Below, in pieces: positions 57,848-64,000 of a stretch of DNA of 64,000 nucleotides; within the stretch, counting starts at the first letter, position 1, and each line of letters begins with the position of its first letter. Origin of the DNA: Pseudomonas viridiflava (GTDB lineage: Bacteria; Pseudomonadota; Gammaproteobacteria; Pseudomonadales; Pseudomonadaceae). Under the pieces are notes generated by a model. The model searched no databases. It saw only the letters and a program-made list of their open reading frames with translations, and was not told the DNA's origin. The stretch covers positions 106,493 to 170,492 of the forward strand of contig NZ_RBTP01000033.1 of the NCBI RefSeq assembly GCF_003702045.1, in the 5' to 3' direction. The position numbers and the translations under genes are program-made.

Positions 57848-58060
57848 ATGGTGGCTATATCAAGCCACGTTTTTACCACAGGACATCAGCCAGCCTAAAA
57901 TCCGCATGATCAACCTGAAGATCGGTGGGATGAAGACGATGGATCGGCGTCGCCTCAACTGCCGGATGTCGGGTTAAGCCGGTCAGCCCGTTCAAACGCG
58001 AATGAACTGTGAGGCCCTCGCGGGGACTGAACTTAACATCCCCTTGAAGGAGCTAACCCC
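57848..58060. other. Gap before the small ORF
   Basis: About 210 bp with no gene. A ribosome site AAGGAG (58047-58052) marks its end. Confidence 0.4.
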
Positions 58061-58309
58061 ATGAACAACGACCAACTCAATCAATACGACGCCGAGCGCC
58101 TTCATCAGCGAGTAGCGGCCGAATTGGGCATTACTGCCGACGAGCTGACCACCTGGATGATCAACGATATCGAACGCGTGACCGAAGGCGGCGAGGAAGT
58201 CGGGCACATGGTGGTATTCCGCGAGTCGACCCCTGCGCAGATTCTCGACCGGGTTCAGCACAAGCAAAGCCATTTCACGGCCATGACTGGCGTGATCGAT
58301 CTGCGTTAA
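58061..58309 (+). CDS. Small conserved-looking protein, unknown
   Basis: 82 residues with a strong AAGGAG site 8 nt upstream of ATG 58061. The acidic sequence (AELGITADELTTWMINDIERVTEGGEEVGHMVVFRE) looks like a soluble helix-rich protein. I do not recognise a family. The convergent deoC follows, with a palindromic terminator between them. Confidence 0.65.
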   Translation: MNNDQLNQYDAERLHQRVAAELGITADELTTWMINDIERVTEGGEEVGHMVVFRESTPAQILDRVQHKQSHFTAMTGVIDLR

Positions 58310-58312
58310 GTG

Positions 58313-58340
58313 CTGCGGGCTTTGACGTCAAAGTCCGCAG
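58313..58340. terminator. Bidirectional hairpin between convergent genes
   Basis: CTGCGG-g-CTTTGACGTCAAAG-t-CCGCAG (58313-58340) is a near-perfect 28-bp palindrome between the stop codons of the 82-residue ORF and deoC. It probably serves both transcripts; no clear T-run. Confidence 0.65.
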
Positions 58341-58342
58341 AC

Positions 58343-59023
58343 TCAATAGCCTTTCCCCGTACCCGCCCCTGTCACGATCGCAATACCGGAACTGGTGCCC
58401 AGGCGTGTGGCACCGGCTTGGATCATCGCTCTGGCTGTAGCCACGTCCCGCACCCCGCCAGACGCCTTGACGCCGATGTCAGGGCCTACCACACGGCGCA
58501 TCAGCGCCACATCCTCGAGCGTCGCGCCACTGCGGCTGAAGCCGGTGGAGGTCTTGACGAATGCCACGCCCAGGTCGCGGCAGATTTCGCAGGCACGTAC
58601 CTTCTGCGCCTCATCGAGCAGGCAGGTTTCCAGGATCACCTTGAGCGGCACCTTGCCACAGGCCTGCAACACCGCGGCTATATCGTCGCGGACCTCATCG
58701 AACAGGCCGTCCTTGAGCCAGCCGATATTCAATACCATGTCGATTTCCTGAGCTCCGGCGGCGATCGTCAGGGCTGCTTCCGACGCCTTGCTGGCACTCA
58801 GCCCGGCCCCCAGCGGAAAGCCCACCACTGCACAGACCTTCACGGCAGACCCGGCCAGTTGTCGAGCGGCGAAAGGCACCTGGCTGGAGTTCACGCACAC
58901 CGAGTAGAAGCCGTGCTCTCGGGCTTCCACGCAAAGTGTGGCAATCTGCTCTCGGCTGGCATCCGCCGCCAACAAGGTGTGGTCGATGGTCTGGGCCAGT
59001 GCAGCGGGTTCTAGCGAATTCAT
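58343..59023 (-). CDS. deoC: Deoxyribose-phosphate aldolase
   Basis: A 226-residue class I aldolase cleaving 2-deoxyribose-5-phosphate to acetaldehyde and glyceraldehyde-3-phosphate. The Schiff-base Lys is in [10 protein letters not shown] and the second Lys in [18 protein letters not shown]-like AVVGFPLG is also typical. ATG at 59023 (AGGAATCCCTTG upstream); the TTG one codon before is less likely. It is divergent from deoR with a palindrome-rich 101-bp gap. Confidence 0.94.
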   Translation of the reverse strand: MNSLEPAALAQTIDHTLLAADASREQIATLCVEAREHGFYSVCVNSSQVPFAARQLAGSAVKVCAVVGFPLGAGLSASKASEAALTIAAGAQEIDMVLNIGWLKDGLFDEVRDDIAAVLQACGKVPLKVILETCLLDEAQKVRACEICRDLGVAFVKTSTGFSRSGATLEDVALMRRVVGPDIGVKASGGVRDVATARAMIQAGATRLGTSSGIAIVTGAGTGKGY

Positions 59024-59068
59024 CAAGGGATTCCTGTCATCAGTAAGACACTTGGGTGGGTACCCATA

Positions 59069-59094
59069 AGTTATAAAATTAACACTTGGTGTTA
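59069..59094. promoter_or_regulatory. Palindromic operator candidates between deoC and deoR
   Basis: AGTTATAAAATTAACA (59069-59084) matches 12 of 16 positions of the palindrome upstream of deoK (63304-63319) and resembles the E. coli DeoR consensus TGTTAGAATTCTAACA. TAACAC-TTG-GTGTTA (59080-59094) is a perfect overlapping inverted repeat. Both lie 30-56 bp before deoR and 46-71 bp before deoC, suitable for autoregulation of both. Confidence 0.6.
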
Positions 59095-59124
59095 TTCTAG
59101 CGACACCACCAACGGATTGCCGAG

Positions 59125-59895
59125 ATGCCCATGGACGTCAAGAAAACCGACCGCATCAAACAGATTCAACAGGCCCTGCAAGATCAGAAAGCCATCCATC
59201 TGCGGGAGATGGCGGCGCTGCTCGATGTGTCCGAAATGACCTTGCGCCGCGACCTCAGTCGGCACCCCGAGCAGTTACGGCTGCTGGGCGGCTACATCAC
59301 GCGTGCCCACGATGATCCCGAACCGGGGGATTACCGGGTCAGCGAGCAGGGCACCCGCCATGTCGAAGAGAAGCGCCGCATCGGCAAGCTGGCCGCCACT
59401 TTCATACGGCCCGGCGACACAGTGTTTTTCGACTGTGGCACGACGGTCCCCTTCGTGGTCGACTTCATTCCCGACGAGCTGGAGTTCACCGCGGTGTGCA
59501 ACTCGCTCAACGTGCTGCTCAAGCTGCAGCAGAAACCCAACTGCAGCATCGTCCTGTGCGGCGGCATATTCCACCGCAAGAACCAGGTGTTCGAGAGCCA
59601 TGCCGAAACCAGCATCCTCGATGGCGTGCGCATGACCTGGGCCTTTGTCTCGGCGGCCGGGGTCAGCCTGGACTACGGTGTCACTTGCTTCAATTTCCAC
59701 GAGGTGGAGGTCAAGCAGAAAGTCATGCGTCAGGCCCGGCAAAGCCTGCTGCTGGCCGATCACTCGAAGTTCGACGCCGTACGCACCGCGCACTTCGGTG
59801 CCTTGAGCGATTTCCATTGCGTGATTAGCGACAAGAAAATCCCGCGTAGCTACCGCGAGACCATCGAGGCTAGCGGCACCCAGCTTGTGCTTTAG
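59125..59895 (+). CDS. deoR: DeoR-family repressor of the deoxyribose genes
   Basis: 256 residues. The N-terminal DeoR winged helix ([29 protein letters not shown]) matches E. coli DeoR closely, and the C-terminal sensor domain contains [58 protein letters not shown] and [17 protein letters not shown]. The C-terminal ligand in E. coli DeoR is deoxyribose-5-phosphate. Divergent from deoC and convergent with deoX (5 bp apart). Likely represses the whole locus. Confidence 0.88.
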   Translation: MPMDVKKTDRIKQIQQALQDQKAIHLREMAALLDVSEMTLRRDLSRHPEQLRLLGGYITRAHDDPEPGDYRVSEQGTRHVEEKRRIGKLAATFIRPGDTVFFDCGTTVPFVVDFIPDELEFTAVCNSLNVLLKLQQKPNCSIVLCGGIFHRKNQVFESHAETSILDGVRMTWAFVSAAGVSLDYGVTCFNFHEVEVKQKVMRQARQSLLLADHSKFDAVRTAHFGALSDFHCVISDKKIPRSYRETIEASGTQLVL

Positions 59896-59900
59896 AAGCA

Positions 59901-60968
59901 TCACGGTTGCAGCGTCCGGCGTTCGAGGGCATTCAGATAACCGGTGGTCAGGCTGAACTCGGCGCTGGCACCGGGCGCGAGGCTGCGCACATTGCCTTTG
60001 GCGAGTTCGGCGCGGTAGCCCTCCGGTTCGCAGGTGGCTGGCAGGACGAAGGCCGCCACCTGCTGATCGGTGTTATGCAAGATCCAGCGCGCAGCATGTT
60101 CAAATTGCCGGGGGCTGTAGCGAGTGTAGAACGCCGCGCCGTCGGGATGATCAAGGAAGAAGTGCGCCTGCCCTTGAGCGTCGCTGCGCACGTTGTCGAA
60201 GAAGCAGACGATTTCCGGGTCATACAGCGTCGGCGAGTCGAGTACCTCAAGGCGAGTTGGCTCCTGGCCAAGTTCAGCGATATAGGTGCTCCAGGCCGGC
60301 GTCGGTCGCACATGGGCCGGCACGCTGGTGCGCACCCGTGTGTTCTCGCAGCCCAAGGGTTGGGTGAGCCGAGCGCCGTCGACGTAGGCGTAGTTCATGT
60401 GCGCCATGTACATCAGGTCCATCGCCTTGCCAGCCAGATTGACCACCTGCATGCCGATCTCGAACAGCCCGCTGGCCGGGCGCAGGGTCACGCTCGGGCT
60501 GGCCCGGTAATGGTCACCGAAGCCCTGCACGTATTCGCAGGTGCCGCCGAGGCGTAGATAAGCGCCGTGCTCGTCTTCGCCTACTTGCAGCCAGGAATCG
60601 TCCATCGGCGCGCAGGGCATTTCGCCGTGCAGCGCATGATCATCCTCGGGCCCCGGGCAACCGTTGCGCAGCAGGCCGCTGTGAAACATGAAACAACCAT
60701 AGGTGCCGATCACACTGGCACTGGGCCGCGGCTGGGCGAACATATTGAGCATGGTCAAATCAACGCCGTCGAATTCGGCCGACCAGATCATTTGCCCCTG
60801 CCAGGGCAGAATCACCAGCTTGCCGCGACTGTTTTCCAGTGACAGCGCCTTGACCCCGCTGGGGTAAGTCCAGGCACGCACGTTGAAATTCGCCGACTCA
60901 AGCAGCAGCCGACTGGTCTGGTCCCAAAGCTGTGGGTAGAGCGGCAGACGCAACGGTTCGTTACTCAT
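59901..60968 (-). CDS. deoX: DUF4432/aldose-1-epimerase-like protein (DeoX-like)
   Basis: 355 residues. A galactose-mutarotase-like beta-sandwich of DUF4432: NVRAWTYPSGVKALSLEN, RGKLVILPWQGQMIWSAEFDG, GCFMFHSGLL and DLMYMAHMNYAYVDGARL. In Salmonella the deoK operon ends with deoX of this type; mutarotation of deoxyribose would fit but is unproven. Its ATG at 60968 overlaps the deoP stop by 4 bp (ATGA), so the genes are coupled. Confidence 0.8.
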   Translation of the reverse strand: MSNEPLRLPLYPQLWDQTSRLLLESANFNVRAWTYPSGVKALSLENSRGKLVILPWQGQMIWSAEFDGVDLTMLNMFAQPRPSASVIGTYGCFMFHSGLLRNGCPGPEDDHALHGEMPCAPMDDSWLQVGEDEHGAYLRLGGTCEYVQGFGDHYRASPSVTLRPASGLFEIGMQVVNLAGKAMDLMYMAHMNYAYVDGARLTQPLGCENTRVRTSVPAHVRPTPAWSTYIAELGQEPTRLEVLDSPTLYDPEIVCFFDNVRSDAQGQAHFFLDHPDGAAFYTRYSPRQFEHAARWILHNTDQQVAAFVLPATCEPEGYRAELAKGNVRSLAPGASAEFSLTTGYLNALERRTLQP

Positions 60969-62296
60969 TTCGAAACCGCCATTGCCGAGCCACCCGGCAC
61001 CAATTGCGGCTGACGCATGCAGCGTACTGCGTACATCACGATCACCACGAAACACAGCAGCGGTACGCTATAGGCAATCTGCATGTTGCCGCCATTGGCA
61101 TCGCTGAGCAGGCCTTGGAAGATCGGCATCACGCCACCGCCGACGATGCTCATCACCAGCAACGAGCCGCCGACACCGGTGTCCTCGCCTAGCCCATCGA
61201 TGGTCAGACCATAAATGGTCGGCCAGCAAGGTCCGAGAAACACACTCACACCCACGGCGGCATACACCGCGGTGATGTTAGGCACCAGGATGGTGTAAGC
61301 CAGCAGCACGATGCACAGCACGCCATACACCGCCAGGACTTTAGCCGGGTGCATTTTGCGCATTAGCAGGTTGGCGACCATCTTGCCGATAAAATAGGCG
61401 GCAAAGGTGGTCAGCAGAAACCACGAGGCACTGCGCTCGTTCATGCCGCCCATTTGCATGGCCAGACGAATAGTGAAGCTCCACACCCCGACCTGCGCGC
61501 CCACGTAGAGGAACTGCGCCAGTACACCGAAGCAGAAGCGCGGATTGCGCCGCAGGCGGCCGAGGCTCTGGCCGATGCTGGTCCGCGGTTCGCTGACGGC
61601 GCCGTTGCCCTTGCACGCCGGGAAGCGGGTGATCGCGATCAGAATGAACATCAATATGAGTACCGCGATCATCCATTTGTACGGCAGCAGGGTCGACTGG
61701 ATCATTTGCAATTGCTGCGCCGCCGCATCGCTGGCGCTCATGTGGGTCAACTGTTCGCGCGTGGCATCGGTGTCTTTGAACATCACGAAGCTGCCGACGT
61801 ACACCCCGGTCATGGCGCCGAATGGGTGGAAGGTCTGCGAGATGTTCAGACGCCGCGTGCCGGTTTCCCGCGGCCCCATCAGTGTCGAATAGGTGTTGCA
61901 CGCGGTCTCGAGGAACGAAAGGCCCGCGGCGATGACGAACAGCGCCATCAGGAACATGCCGTATTTGGCGGTCGACGCCGCCGGAAAGAACAGGGCGCAG
62001 CCGAACAGGTACAGCATCAGGCCGATGAGGATGGTGGTCTTGTAGCTGAAGCGACGCACCACAAGTGCCGCCGGAATGGCGACGAAAAAGTAGCCCAGGT
62101 AGAACGCCGACTGGACGAAAGCGGTCTGGAAGTCGCTGAGCAGGAAGGCCTTCTTGAAGTGTGCGATCAGCACGTCGTTCATGCTCGCGGCCGCCGCCCA
62201 AAGGGCGAAGATGCTGCAGAGCAGAAGGAACGCGAACCAAGGCGTGCGGTTCAGATAGAACCCGTCAGGGGTTTGTTGCAGCGCAGGCTTATTCAT
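60965..62296 (-). CDS. deoP: FucP-like MFS permease (deoxyribose permease DeoP)
   Basis: A 443-residue MFS symporter with 12 hydrophobic helices and FucP landmarks: FALWAAAASMNDVLIAHFKKAF, SAFYLGYF, SFLETACNTYSTLMGPRETGTRRLNISQTFHPFGAMTG, GPCWPTIYGLTIDG. In Salmonella DeoP of this family imports 2-deoxy-D-ribose. ATG at 62296 has GGAGAA 6 nt upstream. Preceded by deoK (29 bp) and followed by deoX overlapping. Confidence 0.88.
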   Translation of the reverse strand: MNKPALQQTPDGFYLNRTPWFAFLLLCSIFALWAAAASMNDVLIAHFKKAFLLSDFQTAFVQSAFYLGYFFVAIPAALVVRRFSYKTTILIGLMLYLFGCALFFPAASTAKYGMFLMALFVIAAGLSFLETACNTYSTLMGPRETGTRRLNISQTFHPFGAMTGVYVGSFVMFKDTDATREQLTHMSASDAAAQQLQMIQSTLLPYKWMIAVLILMFILIAITRFPACKGNGAVSEPRTSIGQSLGRLRRNPRFCFGVLAQFLYVGAQVGVWSFTIRLAMQMGGMNERSASWFLLTTFAAYFIGKMVANLLMRKMHPAKVLAVYGVLCIVLLAYTILVPNITAVYAAVGVSVFLGPCWPTIYGLTIDGLGEDTGVGGSLLVMSIVGGGVMPIFQGLLSDANGGNMQIAYSVPLLCFVVIVMYAVRCMRQPQLVPGGSAMAVSK

Positions 62297-62325
62297 TATT
62301 GTTCTCCGCGAGATGCTGGTGAGTG

Positions 62326-63252
62326 TCAACTGGCCGATGCATCGAGGAAGCGCGCAAACGTTGGCGCATCGGGGTAAGAAGATTGAGTGCCGAGGCCGGT
62401 GACTGAGCAGGCGGAGTAGGCCACCGCCTGGTGCATGGCTTGGCGGATATTGCCGTCCTGGCTCCAGTGCCGGGCGAAACAGCCAATGAACGCGTCACCG
62501 GCACCGGTGGTGTCACGCGCCTGAACCCTGACCCCAGGTACCTGCCACTCGCCTTCGGCGCCGACGTACAGCGCCCCTTGTTCGCCCAGGGTGACGATGA
62601 CGTGGCGTACGCCCAGCGCGACCAACTGGCGTGCAGCCTGAGCCGCTTCCTCGGCGCACGTCACCGGCTGGCCACTGATCAGTGCCAGCTCGCTCTCGTT
62701 GGGGATCAGGAAATCCAGCTGTGCCAGGTGCTCGCGGCTCAGGCCGGCCAAAGCCGGGGCAGGATTAAGCAGCACCGCGATGGCATGCCGGCGAGCGAAG
62801 TCGATGGCGTGGTAAACGGTCGCCAGCTCGATTTCCAGTTGCAGCACGATCAATGCGCAATCGCGCAACTGCGCCTCGGCACGGTCGATATCGGCCGGGC
62901 TCAGGTGGGCATTGGCGCCTTTGACGATGAGGATGCTGTTGTGGGAGTTCTCCTGAACGAAGATCGGCGCCACGCCGCTCGACACGCCCGGCACCCGTTC
63001 GACGAAGCGTGTATCAATGCCCAGCCGTTGAAAATTGGCCAGGGTGGTATCGGCGAACGCATCGTCGCCGACCTTGCTGAGCATCAGCACGTCGGCACCC
63101 AGCAGCGCCGCTGCGGCGGCCTGATTGGCGCCCTTGCCGCCGCACCCCATAGCAAAACGCGGTGCTTCGAGCGTTTCGCCCTGGGCGGGCATGCGTTCGA
63201 TGTAAGTGATCAGGTCGACCATGTTGCTGCCGATGACTGCAATCTTGCTCAT
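62326..63252 (-). CDS. deoK: PfkB-family sugar kinase (deoxyribokinase DeoK)
   Basis: A 308-residue ribokinase-like enzyme. The substrate motif is MGCGGKGANQAAAAALLGADV, and the catalytic Asp lies in DTTGAGDAFIGCF. MSKIAVIGSNMVDLITYI begins the protein. Its place with deoP, deoX, deoC and a DeoR-type repressor suggests 2-deoxyribose rather than ribose as substrate. It is the first gene of the deoKPX operon, 51 bp after a TGTTATTTAAATAACA palindrome. Confidence 0.88.
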   Translation of the reverse strand: MSKIAVIGSNMVDLITYIERMPAQGETLEAPRFAMGCGGKGANQAAAAALLGADVLMLSKVGDDAFADTTLANFQRLGIDTRFVERVPGVSSGVAPIFVQENSHNSILIVKGANAHLSPADIDRAEAQLRDCALIVLQLEIELATVYHAIDFARRHAIAVLLNPAPALAGLSREHLAQLDFLIPNESELALISGQPVTCAEEAAQAARQLVALGVRHVIVTLGEQGALYVGAEGEWQVPGVRVQARDTTGAGDAFIGCFARHWSQDGNIRQAMHQAVAYSACSVTGLGTQSSYPDAPTFARFLDASAS

Positions 63253-63303
63253 TGTTATTGTGACCTCACCAGCACCGATGGAAGCCTCAGCGGCTATTAC
63301 ATG

Positions 63304-63319
63304 TGTTATTTAAATAACA
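63304..63319. promoter_or_regulatory. DeoR-type operator upstream of deoK
   Basis: TGTTATTTAAATAACA is a perfect 16-bp palindrome, with the same TGTTA/TAACA ends and length as the E. coli DeoR operator TGTTAGAATTCTAACA. It lies 52 bp before the deoK start, where a repressor could block the promoter. Confidence 0.7.
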
Positions 63320-63430
63320 TTTTTTGTGAGTATTCAATCTTTATTTTTGATGTGAACTTGCACTCTCCAACCACCGGCAAGGCGTATCGATGGACGTTCA
63401 GGATCGGAGACAGAGAAATCGCGCTATTGA

Positions 63431-63993
63431 ATCAGGAACGGCGTCATCATGGCGGAGCCGTTGTTCGGCCTGATCATCGTTGCCGTCATGTCGGCCATTG
63501 GTGTAACGCTGATGGCCAACCAGATGGACTCACAGAGCTACCAGATCGCGGCTCAGCTACAGCAGCAGGTCGCTGATGCAGCCAAGTATTTGAAGGACAA
63601 CTTCGCAACCGTCTGTGCCTCGGCAGGACCGACCACGCCTGTGACGACCACGCCGCAGATGCTGCGCAACACCCACTACCTTCCCGCTGGTTTCAGCAAC
63701 ACGAATGCCTTCGGTTTCGTCGGATATGGTCACTGCCGGAGGGAATGTCGACATATCTGGAACAGTAACTGCCCAAGGCAAGGTGAACGCAGAGGGTGAA
63801 ATATAGGCAATCGGTCAACGCCGCTGCGAATCTCACCGCTGCCGCTGCTCATGTTTCGGAGGAAATGTGACAGGAGGATGGTTTCGACTACAGGGCGACA
63901 CGGGTTGGTAACGCGAGAAATGGGGCGGTGACTGGCACATAAGCGACTCCGACTGGGTCCGAGTGTTCGCAGACAAGAACGTAAGCGCTCCAT
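63431..63993 (+). pseudogene. Degraded pilV-type conjugative pilus adhesin (shufflon-like) remnant
   Basis: The first frame (63431-63720) shows a prepilin cleavage motif G-VIMAE followed by a hydrophobic helix (PLFGLIIVAVMSAIGVTLMANQ) and a PilV-like domain (LQQQVADAAKYLKDNFATV, TTPQMLRNTHYLPAGFSNTNAFG). An in-frame TGA at 63428-63430 removes the leader. A +1 shift at about 63715 continues as DMVTAGGNVDISGTVTAQGK, ended by TAG at 63807. Another segment (63870-63993) reads GGWFRLQGDTGW, stop, REKWGGDWHISDSDWVRVF, like the R64 shufflon region GGGWYMSDPTWVRAY. Multiple frame breaks make it a relic of a type IV/conjugative pilus locus. Confidence 0.7.
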
Positions 63994-64000
63994 AAACCTC

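Noticed and set aside
57673..58060. Possible insertion sequence after katG
   Set aside because: No transposase frame; only a stem-loop element and a terminator are visible.

Overview
The window looks like chromosomal DNA from a Pseudomonas, most likely a plant-associated or environmental member of the fluorescens/syringae lineage. Evidence: high GC with dense coding, GTGGGAGC-type REP sequences, and the conserved block nadA - bepA - tusA-like - AI-2E transporter - bcp - gcvR - dapA - bamC - MBL hydrolase - purC - tRNA-Ser, which I know from P. aeruginosa. The species cannot be fixed from the sequence alone.

Layout. 1-17.7 kb is core-like: the end of a BASS transporter, an LplT-PlsC fusion, a large transporter-type hybrid sensor kinase, LpxO, CysK, a DUF748 protein, a MoxR/VWA pair, a WbqC protein, a glutamine amidotransferase, oligopeptidase B, a cNMP-binding protein and YajD. 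17.98-20.6 kb is a copper-resistance copAB pair. 20.6-31.3 kb carries small housekeeping genes, RNase D/YcgL, a lipid A phosphoethanolamine transferase, NAD-malic enzyme, a HAD phosphatase, a manganese-catalase-like protein and a GvpU-like protein. 31.7-39.7 kb is a sugar region: GntP permease, then xylR divergent from xylA-xylFGH (no xylulokinase here). 39.7-40.4 kb is an mqsRA toxin-antitoxin module, followed by tRNA-Ser(CGA) and the conserved purC-nadA block up to 49.8 kb.

49.9-64 kb looks accessory. It has a candidate small RNA, a secreted lipase-type hydrolase next to a LysE exporter, a two-gene nitronate monooxygenase/malonate-semialdehyde-decarboxylase-like operon, a DUF1460 lipoprotein, katG, and a complete deoxyribose locus (deoC, deoR, deoX-deoP-deoK). 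The window ends in a degraded conjugative-pilus adhesin gene (pilV/shufflon type).

How genes work together. XylFGH imports xylose and XylA isomerises it under XylR. DeoP imports 2-deoxyribose, DeoK phosphorylates it and DeoC cleaves the 5-phosphate to acetaldehyde and glyceraldehyde-3-phosphate; palindromes resembling the E. coli DeoR operator lie upstream of both deo transcription units. The most attractive new idea is that the nitronate monooxygenase and its 11-bp-distant tautomerase form a compact route from propionate-3-nitronate (a plant/fungal toxin) through malonate semialdehyde to acetaldehyde. No CRISPR array, intact insertion sequence or complete prophage was seen.
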